NCBI RefSeq assembly: GCF_900142005.1 | Contig: NZ_FQZL01000004.1 | Location: 186,001-250,000, forward strand | DNA: 64,000 nucleotides | Source: Dethiosulfatibacter aminovorans DSM 17477 | GTDB taxonomy: Bacteria; Bacillota; Clostridia; Tissierellales; Dethiosulfatibacteraceae | Direction: 5' to 3' | Shown here: positions 36,857 to 46,355 of the stretch, one piece after another | Numbering within the stretch: the first letter of the stretch is position 1 | Layout of the letters: every line of letters begins with the position of its first letter | Made by a program: the position numbers and the translations under genes | The notes under the pieces: model-generated | The model's input: only the letters and a program-made list of their open reading frames with translations | Database searches by the model: none | What the model was told of the DNA's origin: nothing

Positions 36857-38944
36857 ATGAAAAAGAGAAAACTTGCCATAGTATCAAGGCATTCATATTC
36901 TGTTGATATTTATTATAAAGAACTCGAGCCATTGTTTGGTGAATTCATTGATTTGGTAAAATATTCATTGGATTCACATGACAGTTATGATCTTATTGAA
37001 GCGGATCTGGTACTGATATCCTCCTTTACCATTTTTCAAGAAGTCAAGAAGCTTGTTGGCAATAGTACCGAAATAATTGTTGCGGAATATACCCTTGCCA
37101 AGAAAGGTCTGGATATGTTGAGGGAGCTTCCTGAAGGGACTGAAGCCTTGCTGGTGAACATCAACTACAAGGTGTGCATTGAGACGATACTGCTGCTGAA
37201 TCAACTTGGATACAGCGAATATAAGCTTATTCCCTATTATCCCGAAGCAGGGACTGTCAATGAAAGGTCGCTGGCAATAACTCCAGGTGAAAAACGACTT
37301 GTACCGGATTTCGTCGAAAAAACAATTGATATAGGTCATAGAGTACTTGATATAAGTACCATAACGGATATTGCTGCGAAGCTTGAGATCGATACAGTGA
37401 TTGAAAGTGAAGCATTCAAGAGATACTATGATGAAATAGTGCACTTCAGTTATGGCATAGAGAACATCATAGGTAGAAACAGGATGTTGAACAGGCAGTT
37501 GGACATTATCCTTGGTTCCATTGATAAGGGAATAATAATGATCGGTTCGGATGGAATAGTACGTTCATACAATGCAGCAGCCGAGAAAATAATCGGATAT
37601 AGAAAGGGAAGGATTATTGGAGAAAGGGCTGATGAAGTCTTAAGCGACATTCCTTGCGATGCTGTCAGTGAATCAGGTAAAGGCAGAGTTCAAAAGTTGA
37701 TATCAATAAACTCAAAAAATGTTGTCCTTACATTGTCGCCCATAGTCAATGCAGGGAAGTTCCATGGTATTGTTACGGTAATAGAAGAGTTTACGGAGAT
37801 TGAAAAGAAACAGCATGAGATCAGGGTACAGCTCAGAGGAAAAGGGCATGTTGCTAAATACAATTTTAATGATATACTGGGAGATAGTACTGCCATAAAT
37901 GATTGTAAATCCATAGCAAAAAGGATGGCCAAGTCGGACTCTTCAGTACTGATTACTGGAGAAAGTGGAACGGGTAAGGAACTTTTTGCACAGGCCATAC
38001 ATAACGAGTCATATAGAAAGGATTATCAGTTTGTAGCTGTAAACTGTGCGGCGCTGCCGGAAAATCTTCTGGAAAGTGAATTATTCGGATATGAAAAAGG
38101 AGCTTTCACAGGTGCTAGAAAAGAGGGAAGGATAGGGCTCTTTGAACTTGCACACAAGGGGACTCTTTTTCTTGATGAAATAGGTGAAGTGTCACTGGGG
38201 CTGCAGGCAAGATTGTTGAGAGTCCTCCAGGAAAGAACAATTATGAGGATAGGTGGAGACGAAGTCATCGACGTGGATGTAAGGATAATATCGGCAACAA
38301 ATCAAAACCTTGCAGACATGGTTAAATCAAAGGAGTTTAGACAGGACCTTTATTACAGGTTGAATGTGTTGCCTCTCAAGATTCCGTCCCTTAGGGACAG
38401 GAAGGATGATATGTTTTTAATAATTGATGAATATAAGAAGCGGCTGCATTCTGAATTTGTTATTGATGAAGAGGCAAGACGAGAGTTCTACAGACACGAT
38501 TGGCCCGGTAATATCAGGGAGTTGGTAAATTATGTTGAATACCTCAGCAATATCGACGAGAATATTGTAGGGTTGAATCATTTGCCTTTTGTTGCAGAGA
38601 AGAAATATTCTTTTGAAACTTCCGGTGAATATGATGGATTGTACGAGAGATTCATAAATGAGAATTGGAATATTGATGAAATAATATTTGTACTTGAATC
38701 CTTAGTCAAGTCCTATGACAGGAATGAGAGGATAGGGAGAAGAAGCATTTCCGTCATGTCGAAGGAGAGGGGCATATATCTTTCCGAGCAGGAGGTAAGA
38801 AGCGTGTTGAAGAAACTTCAGGATTACGGATTGGTTGTCATAAAGAAGGGAAGAGGCGGCACAAAAGTAAGTGATGCCGGGAAAACAATTTTTAGAATGT
38901 TGAAATCCAAGGAAAAACAAAACTGTTGCAACAGGAGGATGTAA
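36857..38944 (+). CDS. Sigma-54-dependent activator with unusual N-terminal sensor and C-terminal winged helix (copy 1)
   Basis: A 695-residue activator. Residues 1-200 are a sensor of PrpR-like character ([19 protein letters not shown]..., [40 protein letters not shown]). A PAS domain follows (about 212-315), then AAA+ with Walker A GESGTGKE (368-375), [10 protein letters not shown] (to 420), Walker [11 protein letters not shown] and DLYYRLNVL. The C-terminus is not the usual Fis helix-turn-helix but a winged-helix-like segment ([33 protein letters not shown], with [10 protein letters not shown]). It shares this plan with the gene at 39736. The insertion sequence ends 23 bases before its ATG, so its native promoter has been separated. 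Overlaps the next gene (TAATG). Confidence 0.85.
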   Translation: MKKRKLAIVSRHSYSVDIYYKELEPLFGEFIDLVKYSLDSHDSYDLIEADLVLISSFTIFQEVKKLVGNSTEIIVAEYTLAKKGLDMLRELPEGTEALLVNINYKVCIETILLLNQLGYSEYKLIPYYPEAGTVNERSLAITPGEKRLVPDFVEKTIDIGHRVLDISTITDIAAKLEIDTVIESEAFKRYYDEIVHFSYGIENIIGRNRMLNRQLDIILGSIDKGIIMIGSDGIVRSYNAAAEKIIGYRKGRIIGERADEVLSDIPCDAVSESGKGRVQKLISINSKNVVLTLSPIVNAGKFHGIVTVIEEFTEIEKKQHEIRVQLRGKGHVAKYNFNDILGDSTAINDCKSIAKRMAKSDSSVLITGESGTGKELFAQAIHNESYRKDYQFVAVNCAALPENLLESELFGYEKGAFTGARKEGRIGLFELAHKGTLFLDEIGEVSLGLQARLLRVLQERTIMRIGGDEVIDVDVRIISATNQNLADMVKSKEFRQDLYYRLNVLPLKIPSLRDRKDDMFLIIDEYKKRLHSEFVIDEEARREFYRHDWPGNIRELVNYVEYLSNIDENIVGLNHLPFVAEKKYSFETSGEYDGLYERFINENWNIDEIIFVLESLVKSYDRNERIGRRSISVMSKERGIYLSEQEVRSVLKKLQDYGLVVIKKGRGGTKVSDAGKTIFRMLKSKEKQNCCNRRM

Positions 38945-39663
38945 TGAAGATAAAGGTGATTATGCCGGATAAGGCAATGGATAGAAAAACACTTGATGAG
39001 AGGGAAGTTATGCTTTCGAAGGCACTTTCGCCAGGAGTTGGAATATCTGTAGACTGCATAAAAAGAGGTCCGGATGAACTGGACTGCAATACTGATGAGG
39101 CCTTTGCCGCTGCAGAACTGGTGAAGGAGAGCATACAGGCGGAGAAGGATGGATTTGATGCCATCGTCATATACTGTTTCAGTGATGTGGGGATAGATGC
39201 CGTGAGGGAGAATGTAAGGATACCTGTCATAGGTCCGGGAGAAACAGCGTTGTCGGCGGCAAACATGCTTTGCAACAGATTTACGGTAATAACTACAGAG
39301 CGTATAAATATACCCAGAACATATAGAAGGCTTATGAGAAACGGCATAGCAAGGGAAAAGATGACTTCTGTAAGGGCCCTTGATATACCTATAATGGAGC
39401 TGAGATCAGACCCCGGAATTACTGGAAAATACCTGAAGAATGTCTGTGCCGATGCAGTGGATAAGGAGCAGGTGGATGGAGTGATTCTTGGTTGTCTGGG
39501 AATGGCAAGCTATGGAGATATGATAGAGGAAGAGCTGCCTGTGAAGGTGTTTGATCCTGCATTCATTTCCGTTGCCTATGCAGAGATGTGTGCAAGACTG
39601 GGTATGCGACACAATCCGGCAGTGTATCCTCCCTTCATGAACAACAGCAATGTGGAGCTGTAA
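38944..39663 (+). CDS. Aspartate/glutamate/hydantoin racemase family protein
   Basis: A 239-residue protein of the cofactor-independent racemase fold. The two catalytic Cys positions are present: IVIYCFSDVGIDAVRE (first Cys) and GVILGCLGMASYGDM (second). The GPGETALSAANMLCNRFTVITT segment resembles hydantoin and allantoin racemases more than glutamate racemase. The start ATG overlaps the previous stop (TAATG), with AGGAGG in front, so it is translationally coupled to the activator. Likely racemises or epimerises the substrate or an intermediate of this island; the exact substrate is unknown. Confidence 0.82.
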   Translation: MKIKVIMPDKAMDRKTLDEREVMLSKALSPGVGISVDCIKRGPDELDCNTDEAFAAAELVKESIQAEKDGFDAIVIYCFSDVGIDAVRENVRIPVIGPGETALSAANMLCNRFTVITTERINIPRTYRRLMRNGIAREKMTSVRALDIPIMELRSDPGITGKYLKNVCADAVDKEQVDGVILGCLGMASYGDMIEEELPVKVFDPAFISVAYAEMCARLGMRHNPAVYPPFMNNSNVEL

Positions 39664-39674
39664 AACCAGCTTTC

Positions 39675-39703
39675 TTGCAAAGTGACTGCACCTTTAGTAT
39701 AAT
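39675..39703 (+). promoter_or_regulatory. Sigma-A-type promoter for the second activator gene
   Basis: TTGCAA at 39675-39680 and TATAAT at 39698-39703, 17-base spacing, 32 bases before the start codon. Confidence 0.75.
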
Positions 39704-39735
39704 TTCGTTATGATATTAGGTTTTTAGGAGAGATT

Positions 39736-41796
39736 ATGAAAAGTATAGCTGTGGTTGCAACTGTAAAAGAATATGCAGATTTTTTGATGATGAATGTTTC
39801 GCGTTATCTGGGTAAATATGCCGAATTCAAGTCCTATTCAATTGATGAAGTCGACAGTATAGATACCCTGGAGGAAGATTTTGTTTTATTGTCTGCATTC
39901 AATATTTTTCAGAAGGTTCGCAGGAAGATTGGAAGCGGATCGGAAATCATTGTCCTGGCAGTGACCTTGAACAACAAGCAGATTGAGAAACTTGCAGAAG
40001 TGCCCAAGGGCACAAAGGCTTTGCTTGTGAATTTTGACAACAGGTCATGCATGCATACAATAACTCTCATGTATGATGCCGGCTTCAGGGATATCGAACT
40101 ATATCCATACTATGGTCAGGAGGAATATGATAAGTCTATCGGGGTTGCAATCACTCCCAACGAAACTGATCTTGTTCCGGAGGGAATGGATACGGTTATC
40201 GATCTAGGTGAAAGTTCTGTAGACATGAACAGTCTGTTCAATATTGCACATAAGCTGGGTGTTTATGAAGAATTTTCCGCCAATGAGGCCGTTGATGCCA
40301 GGAACGAGCTGTATTATATCAATTCAGGCATGGATAAGCTCTTTGAAGACAGAAAAGGAATGACCGAGAAGCTCAACACCTTGATCAAACTGATGAATGA
40401 AGGGATAATAATCACCGATGTTCTGGGAAGGATATATCTGACCAATGAAAAGGCGCGGGAACTGCTGTCCCAAAGAACGAAGATCCTTATGGGATTCAAC
40501 ATAGAGGAAATACTTCCGGAACTGGACATTAATTCAAAAGATGAAAAGCTTATAGATATTGAACACGCCCATTTGATTGCAACAGTAGTGGAAATAAGGC
40601 TCGAGAATGAAAATGTGGGCCATATAGTGACTCTGACTGACTTTGAAGAGGTTGAAGAGAAGCAGCACGGTATGAGGTCCAAGCTCAGCGGAACGAATCA
40701 TGTTGCCAAGCATACCTTTGAGGATATCATCGGCAGCAGCAGGGTAATGAAAAGCGTCATAGAAACGGGAAAGCGGATAGCCAGGGCTGAAGCTTCAACA
40801 ATGATTATGGGTTCAAGCGGTACAGGAAAGGAGCTGTTTGCACAAAGCATACACAATGCTTCTTCAAGAAGGAAATATAATTTTGTTGCAGTAAACTGTT
40901 CTGCAATACCGGAAAACTTGCTGGAAAGCGAAATGTTTGGCTATGAAGAAGGGGCGTTTACAGGTGCAAAGAAAGGCGGCAAGATCGGATACTTTGAGCT
41001 GGCTCACAGGGGGACAATTTTCCTTGATGAAATTGGCGATATGCCTCTGCAGCTCCAGTCTAAACTGCTTAGAGTGTTGGAGGAAAAGAAGGTTTCCAGG
41101 ATTGGGTCCAATAAGACCATTGACATAGATGTAAGGATAATATCGGCGACGAACAGGGATTTGTATGAAATGGTTGAGAAAGGAGATTTCAGGGAGGATT
41201 TGTATTACAGGCTCAATGTTCTGCCTCTGTCCCTGCCGGATCTCAAGGATAGAAAAGAGGATATTTTAACCTTGTTCTATGCTATGGCAGACAAGATGGA
41301 TTCAAATATCAAGCTTCACAAGGATGTTGAGAAAACCTTGGTGGAATACCCCTGGAGGGGAAATGTCAGAGAGCTTAGGAATATGGTTGAATTTTTAACC
41401 AGTAAGGACAAGGAAATCATTGAAGTAGAGGATCTCCCTCCATTGAAGGAGAGGAAGGCCGTTTTGGAAAAAAGTGATGTAGGCCATACGGCGACTATAA
41501 TAGACAAGTTCGTACTCAATGAAGGCAGGGATATCGAATTGTACGGCAAGGTATTATCCATTTTAAATGATTCACTGGAGAAGAGAGAACGGTATGGCCG
41601 CAGCAGACTGTTGGAAAAAATTGTTGAGAGTGGCGGTTTTTATACAGAAGCAGAAGTAAGAAAGGCCTTGAGCAAACTTTCAGGATATGGTTTTGTAAGG
41701 TCTGCAAAAGGTCGAGGTGGCAGTGTTATTACTCAGGATGGGCAAATGCTTTTGGAAATAATTGATGAATATATAGAAAGAGGCGTATTAGGTTAA
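39736..41796 (+). CDS. Sigma-54-dependent activator with unusual N-terminal sensor and C-terminal winged helix (copy 2)
   Basis: A 686-residue paralogue of the gene at 36857 with the same plan: sensor domain (LAEVPKGTKALLVNFDNRSCMHTITLM, AITPNETDLVPEGMDTVIDLG), PAS (about 205-310), AAA+ and a winged-helix-like tail (LEKIVESGGFYTEAEVRKALSKLSGYGFVRSAKGRGG). Walker A reads GSSGTGKE (first residue G, then Ser for Glu), the sigma-54 loop is GYEEGAFTGA and Walker B GTIFLDEIGD. Own sigma-A promoter. The next transcription unit begins at a sigma-54 promoter (41911), its probable target. The stop codon lies inside the terminator hairpin. Confidence 0.87.
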   Translation: MKSIAVVATVKEYADFLMMNVSRYLGKYAEFKSYSIDEVDSIDTLEEDFVLLSAFNIFQKVRRKIGSGSEIIVLAVTLNNKQIEKLAEVPKGTKALLVNFDNRSCMHTITLMYDAGFRDIELYPYYGQEEYDKSIGVAITPNETDLVPEGMDTVIDLGESSVDMNSLFNIAHKLGVYEEFSANEAVDARNELYYINSGMDKLFEDRKGMTEKLNTLIKLMNEGIIITDVLGRIYLTNEKARELLSQRTKILMGFNIEEILPELDINSKDEKLIDIEHAHLIATVVEIRLENENVGHIVTLTDFEEVEEKQHGMRSKLSGTNHVAKHTFEDIIGSSRVMKSVIETGKRIARAEASTMIMGSSGTGKELFAQSIHNASSRRKYNFVAVNCSAIPENLLESEMFGYEEGAFTGAKKGGKIGYFELAHRGTIFLDEIGDMPLQLQSKLLRVLEEKKVSRIGSNKTIDIDVRIISATNRDLYEMVEKGDFREDLYYRLNVLPLSLPDLKDRKEDILTLFYAMADKMDSNIKLHKDVEKTLVEYPWRGNVRELRNMVEFLTSKDKEIIEVEDLPPLKERKAVLEKSDVGHTATIIDKFVLNEGRDIELYGKVLSILNDSLEKRERYGRSRLLEKIVESGGFYTEAEVRKALSKLSGYGFVRSAKGRGGSVITQDGQMLLEIIDEYIERGVLG

Positions 41797-41820
41797 TGAT
41801 TAACCTAATACGCCTCTTTT
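41778..41820 (+). terminator. Terminator overlapping the end of the second activator gene
   Basis: A perfect 18-bp stem AGAGGCGTATTAGGTTAA / TTAACCTAATACGCCTCT with a 3-base loop TGA and a T tail. The 5' arm is the last six codons of the gene. Confidence 0.92.
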
Positions 41821-41910
41821 GTTCTGTTGTAAATGATAGTCATGGATCAGATCACAAACGAGTTGTTAGAGTTGCAGTGGATTGAGAGTTTTGTATTTTT
41901 ATTAATAATT

Positions 41911-41926
41911 TGGCATGAATATTGCA
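41911..41926 (+). promoter_or_regulatory. Sigma-54 promoter of the deacetylase pair
   Basis: TTGGCATGAATATTGCATT with GG at 41912-41913 and GC at 41924-41925, 10 bases apart; start predicted near 41937. Confidence 0.9.
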
Positions 41927-41991
41927 TTGATTGTAAGTGGAAATACATATGATTTTGCTGTTAATTCAATTGATGTATAAGAGGAGAAAAA

Positions 41992-42831
41992 ATGGAATAT
42001 AACAAATGGCCTGGCAATAGAAGAAGTGCCGTAATGTTTACTTTCGATCTGGATGGAGACACCACGTGGGAAAACGGCAACAGAGATCTTCCAAACGGGG
42101 GAAAATATATCAAGTCATTGTCCATAGGGCAGTACGGCCCCAAAAGATGTATTGATATGATACTTGACAAGTTGGACAAGTACGGAGTTAAAGCTACCTT
42201 CTTTGTTCCGGGAGTTACAGCCGAAAGGTATCCTGAAGTGGTGAAAAGAATAGATGATGCCGGACATGAGATTGGACATCATGGCTATGCCCATGAAAGA
42301 TTCGCCGGGAAATCTACTGAAGAACAGATAGAGATAATTGAAAAGAGCCAGGAAATATTCAAAAAATTGATAGGACGTGAAGTGACGGGATTTCGTACTC
42401 CTTCAGGGGACTGGGCCGTAGATACGCCCAAGCTGCTGTATGACAGAGGCTTCATGTATTCCAGTTCCATGAGAGGAGATGACAGGCCTTATAGAACCGT
42501 CATTGATGGAAGTGAAACAGACTTCATTGAAATACCCACCAAGTGGGAAGTGGACGACTATGTTGCAATGGCTTACAACATGTACCCTGCAGAACCGGCA
42601 GGACAGGACAGGATTTCCTGTTACAAAAATGTGCAGGACAATTTCTACAGGGAATTTGAAGGGCACCACAAATACGGACTCTGCATTTCATATATGTTCC
42701 ATCCCCAGGTCATAGGATCTCCGGGAAGGATACAGATACTGGAATATCTTCTAAAGAGTATAGCGACCAGAGAAGATGTATGGGTGGCAACGGGGACTGA
42801 GATTGCTGATTGGTTCAGGGATAACAATTGA
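41992..42831 (+). CDS. NodB-family (polysaccharide deacetylase/allantoinase-type) hydrolase
   Basis: A 279-residue metal-dependent amidohydrolase of the NodB fold, in the PuuE/PgdA-like group. The metal and base residues are intact: FTFDLDGD (Asp19, Asp21), GHEIGHHGYAHE (His97, His101), then GFRTPSGDW and a late CISYMFHPQVIGSPGRIQIL with His. No signal peptide, so it acts in the cytosol; that argues against cell-wall deacetylation and for a small substrate such as a cyclic imide, ureide or N-acyl compound. It is first in a sigma-54 operon with a degenerate paralogue. Confidence 0.85.
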   Translation: MEYNKWPGNRRSAVMFTFDLDGDTTWENGNRDLPNGGKYIKSLSIGQYGPKRCIDMILDKLDKYGVKATFFVPGVTAERYPEVVKRIDDAGHEIGHHGYAHERFAGKSTEEQIEIIEKSQEIFKKLIGREVTGFRTPSGDWAVDTPKLLYDRGFMYSSSMRGDDRPYRTVIDGSETDFIEIPTKWEVDDYVAMAYNMYPAEPAGQDRISCYKNVQDNFYREFEGHHKYGLCISYMFHPQVIGSPGRIQILEYLLKSIATREDVWVATGTEIADWFRDNN

Positions 42832-42847
42832 CTGAGGAGGAAATGCT

Positions 42848-43705
42848 GTGTTTGTTGAAAAGATAGAATGGCCTGAGGGTAAAAAATGTGCTGTCATGAT
42901 AACAATAAATCTGAATGCTGAGTTGTTTTGGCTGCAGCTTGACCCGGAGTGTGAAAACATGCCTAAAACTCTCTCCTTGGGCCAATATGGAATGAAGAGA
43001 GGACTTAATAGGATTCTTGACATATTGAAGGAGAGAAATATAAAAGGAACTTTCTTCGTGCCTGGCTGGATTGCAGAAAACTATGGGGATAAAATCATAG
43101 AGATAAGAGAACAGGAGCATGAAATAGCATCACTTGGATACAGGCATGAAAATATGGCTTTGCTTTCAGAAGCGGAGCAGGATGAGGTTATCAAGAAAAG
43201 CATTTCAGCCATTGAAAAATCATGCGGTGTAAAACCAAGAGGATTCAGAAGTCCTGAAGGTGAATTGACTATGGACACCTTGAGAATTGCCAAAAATAAC
43301 GGTTTGTGCTATTCAAGTAATCTTAGCGATGATGACCGTCCATATTACAATGATTTGGGAAATGATATGGAATTGCTTGAGATACCAATACATTGGGTCA
43401 ATTACGATTTGCCGTATTTTGCATTTAACTACAAGCCCGCTTTTCCTGCTGGACAGGGAAGGATTGCCAATTATACAGGGGTATTGAGCAACTGGAAAGA
43501 CGAATTCTATGGTTGCCATGATTATGGTCTGTGCTATGTACTGCAACTGGATCCTCAGGCGATTGGTGCGCCGGGCAGGATAGGAATGCTTGAAGACTTG
43601 CTTGACTATATGGAAGAATTGGGAAATGTGTGGTATGCGACGGGTACTCAAATGCTGAACTACTTTGAAGAGTCGAAATTGGAGAAATCGAAGGAAACCA
43701 GATGA
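42848..43705 (+). CDS. NodB-family paralogue lacking the metal-binding residues
   Basis: A 285-residue protein clearly related to its neighbour (GQYGMKRGLNRILDIL, GTFFVPGWIAENY, GFRSPEGELTMDT, QLDPQAIGAPGRIGML). The catalytic positions differ: FDLDGD is INLNAE (Asp19 to Asn21, Asp21 to Asn23), and HHGYAHE is SLGYRHE, so one metal His is Leu. It should not hold the usual metal. It is probably a non-catalytic partner of the preceding enzyme, or an enzyme with a changed mechanism. GTG start at 42848 after TGAGGAGG; 16 bases after the first gene. Confidence 0.82.
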   Translation: MFVEKIEWPEGKKCAVMITINLNAELFWLQLDPECENMPKTLSLGQYGMKRGLNRILDILKERNIKGTFFVPGWIAENYGDKIIEIREQEHEIASLGYRHENMALLSEAEQDEVIKKSISAIEKSCGVKPRGFRSPEGELTMDTLRIAKNNGLCYSSNLSDDDRPYYNDLGNDMELLEIPIHWVNYDLPYFAFNYKPAFPAGQGRIANYTGVLSNWKDEFYGCHDYGLCYVLQLDPQAIGAPGRIGMLEDLLDYMEELGNVWYATGTQMLNYFEESKLEKSKETR

Positions 43706-43864
43706 CAATCATGGGATTGTGAATTAGGATATTGATTATTCAGAAGTGGATAAGTTATAGTATTATATGATGATAAAAATTATTTTCCATCATGCAAATT
43801 AACTTACTGTCTGGATATTGATATAGAGATATTGAATAAAATATTATTGAAGATGGAGGAAAGT

Positions 43865-44701
43865 ATGAAAAAGTTTAAAAAGAGTATTATTATTGGATTG
43901 GTCTTGATTTTAATGATGTCAATGGTAACAGGGTGTGCTCAAAAGGCTGAAGAGCCGGCACCGGCAGAAGAAGTTGCCAACAATCCGGAAGAGAACAAAA
44001 GACCTCTCGAGGGTCAACACCTGAGATATGCAATCAATGCAACATTTCCACCTTTTGAATCTGTTCAAATTGTAAATGGAAAAACAAATTTCATTGGAAT
44101 GGACCTTGAGCTGGTTGAATATCTGTCTGAACAGCTTGGTTTCACTTATGAGATTACAGATATGGCTTTTGCAGGATTGGTTGGTGCAATTCAAAGCGAC
44201 AGGGCTGATTTCGTATGTTCCGGAATATCACCTACTGCTGAAAGATTGAAGAATGTGGATTTTTCTGTTTCATATTTCTATCCGGGAATAGCAACAGTAA
44301 GTAGAAAAGACATGCCGTTGACTACTCTTGAAGAACTAAAAGGAAAGAAAATTGTTGTAGGATTTGGTACAACTTATGAAATGTGGGCAAATGACAATAT
44401 AGCAGATGCAGAAGTACTTGCAATCGATGGAACACCTGCAGTAATCCAGGAACTTCTTAACAAGAGAGGAGATGCAGCAATTCTTGATGCAAATCAGGCA
44501 GCAGAATTTGTAAAACAAAACCCGGACCTTCAATTTGATGTTCTGGAATACGACAAGAGCAGAGAGAATAGTTTTGCAATAGCTTTCCAGAAAGATTCGG
44601 AGCTTACTGAAATATTCAATGCTGAATTGAACAAGATGCTTGAGAATGGAGAGATGGACAAGCTTATCATCAAATGGTGTGGTGAGGAGTTTGCTCAGTA
44701 A
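43865..44701 (+). CDS. Amino-acid ABC transporter substrate-binding lipoprotein (family 3)
   Basis: A 278-residue solute-binding protein. The ATG at 43865 follows GGAGG and gives a lipoprotein signal (IIIGLVLILMMSMVTGC, with the lipidated Cys in VTGC). The mature part has the family 3 pattern: LRYAINATFPPFESV, FIGMDLELVEYLSEQLGF, and AFAGLVGAIQSDRADFVCSGISPTAERLKNVDFSVSYF. Such proteins bind polar or acidic amino acids. It is followed by its permease and ATPase and closes the sigma-54 island. Confidence 0.9.
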   Translation: MKKFKKSIIIGLVLILMMSMVTGCAQKAEEPAPAEEVANNPEENKRPLEGQHLRYAINATFPPFESVQIVNGKTNFIGMDLELVEYLSEQLGFTYEITDMAFAGLVGAIQSDRADFVCSGISPTAERLKNVDFSVSYFYPGIATVSRKDMPLTTLEELKGKKIVVGFGTTYEMWANDNIADAEVLAIDGTPAVIQELLNKRGDAAILDANQAAEFVKQNPDLQFDVLEYDKSRENSFAIAFQKDSELTEIFNAELNKMLENGEMDKLIIKWCGEEFAQ

Positions 44702-44739
44702 ATACAGTTTCCTAAAAAACACGAAAGGATTGATGGCAA

Positions 44740-45405
44740 ATGATACTGGATTTTAGAACTACGGCAGAATATGTACCTTTGATTATTAATGGCATATGGG
44801 TAACTTTACTGTTTACATTTTTTTCAATGATTGCAGGTTTTGTATTGGGAACCTTGCTCACCCTTGTCAAGGTGTCCGGCAAAAAAATCCCGGTGGCACT
44901 TGCTAATGCATACACTTCCGTGTTCAGGGGAACACCCTTGCTGGTTCAACTGTTTCTCATCTATTATGCAACGCCTCAGGTAACGGGATACAGCATCACT
45001 GCACTTGAAGCAGCCGTACTTACCTTCGGTCTCAATGCTGCAGCATACATATCTGAAATCATGAGGGGCGGAATCATGTCGGTGGACAAGGGCCAGAGAG
45101 AGGCTGCAATGTCCCTGGGAGTGCCCTACAAGCTCATGATGCAAAAGATTGTGTTTCCCCAGGCTCTTAAGATGATATTGCCTTCACTGGTAAATGAAGC
45201 TATTGGACTGTTGAAATCATCATCATTGGTTGCCATGATTGGTGTAACGGATATAATGAGAGGCGCCCAGATGATTCAGAACATAACATACAGGGCCTTT
45301 GAGCCGTATCTGCTGGCAGCCGCCACATACTATGTTCTGGTAATGGTCCTTACACTGTTTGCCAACAGACTTGAAAGGTGGGTGAGAAGAAGTGATCAGA
45401 GTTGA
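44740..45405 (+). CDS. Amino-acid ABC transporter permease
   Basis: A 221-residue permease of the HisM/GlnP group, with about five membrane segments. The EAA loop that contacts the ATPase is REAAMSLGVPYKLMMQKIVFPQALKMILPSL. TSVFRGTPLLVQLFLIYY is the typical early motif. It overlaps the ATPase gene by 14 bases. A single permease gene suggests a homodimer. Confidence 0.93.
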   Translation: MILDFRTTAEYVPLIINGIWVTLLFTFFSMIAGFVLGTLLTLVKVSGKKIPVALANAYTSVFRGTPLLVQLFLIYYATPQVTGYSITALEAAVLTFGLNAAAYISEIMRGGIMSVDKGQREAAMSLGVPYKLMMQKIVFPQALKMILPSLVNEAIGLLKSSSLVAMIGVTDIMRGAQMIQNITYRAFEPYLLAAATYYVLVMVLTLFANRLERWVRRSDQS

Positions 45406-46114
45406 AAATGTCTATAAAAGTTTTGGAAAGCTTGAAGTATTGAAGGAAATAAACCTTAATATTTCAAAAGGAGAAGTTGTATCCATTATTGGACCTTCCG
45501 GCTCAGGTAAATCCACCTTGCTGAGATGCATGAACTTGTTGGAGGTGCCCACGAAAGGGAAAATCTTCATTAAGGATGATGAGATTACTGCTCCCAATGT
45601 TGATATCATGAAAATACGTCAAAATGTCGGCATGGTTTTTCAACACTTCAATCTTTTCCCCCATATGACTGTAATAGAGAATATGACCTTTGCTCCAACA
45701 AAAGTCAAGAAAATGAGCTATGACGAAGCCTACAAGAAATCCATGGCTCTGCTGGAGCAGGTCGGTCTGAAGGACAAGGAAAATGTATATCCCGGGAAGC
45801 TTTCCGGAGGTCAGAAACAAAGGGTTGCAATTGCAAGAGCCCTTGCCATGGAGCCGGAGATAATGTTGTTTGACGAGCCTACATCGGCCCTTGATCCTGA
45901 GATGATCAAGGAGGTTTTGACGGTAATACAGGACCTTGCCCATACGGGAATAACAATGGCCCTGGTCACTCATGAAATGGGATTTGCAAGGAATGTCTGC
46001 GACAGGATATGTTTTCTTGATGAAGGAAGGATAGTTGAAGACACTACACCCGAGGTATTCTTTGAAAGTCCAAAGTCCGACAGGGCAAGGGAATTTTTGG
46101 ATAAGGTGCTTTAA
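45392..46114 (+). CDS. Amino-acid ABC transporter ATP-binding protein
   Basis: A 240-residue GlnQ-type ATPase. Walker A GPSGSGKS, Q-loop VFQHFNLFPHMTV, signature LSGGQKQRVAIARAL, Walker B MLFDEPTSALDPE and the switch His in LVTHEMGFARN are all present. GTG start within the permease gene. Last gene of the island, followed by a terminator. Confidence 0.95.
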   Translation: MIRVENVYKSFGKLEVLKEINLNISKGEVVSIIGPSGSGKSTLLRCMNLLEVPTKGKIFIKDDEITAPNVDIMKIRQNVGMVFQHFNLFPHMTVIENMTFAPTKVKKMSYDEAYKKSMALLEQVGLKDKENVYPGKLSGGQKQRVAIARALAMEPEIMLFDEPTSALDPEMIKEVLTVIQDLAHTGITMALVTHEMGFARNVCDRICFLDEGRIVEDTTPEVFFESPKSDRAREFLDKVL

Positions 46115-46120
46115 TTCGAG

Positions 46121-46163
46121 AGCAGAATGGATGTTTGTAATACTTCATCTATTCTGCTTTTTT
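46121..46163 (+). terminator. Terminator after the amino-acid ABC operon
   Basis: AGCAGAATGGATG / CATCTATTCTGCT (13 bp, one G-T), 11-base loop, six T. Confidence 0.9.
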
Positions 46164-46355
46164 GTATTTTTGTGGTTATTTATAATTTTACGCCAAGAGG
46201 GTAGTGGCTTATATTCTCGCTTCAGACGAAGTCATTGAGAGGGAATATGGTTCTTTGATTTATTATTGTAGGTGCATACAATTAGTGATAGAATAGTTAT
46301 TGGAATATGCTGAATTGGGATTAAGAAATAAAAAAATAATTGGAGAATCAGTATA

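Noticed and set aside
38926-38943. Earlier TTG start for the racemase gene
   Set aside because: ATG at 38944 has AGGAGG at the right distance and overlaps the previous stop as in coupled genes.
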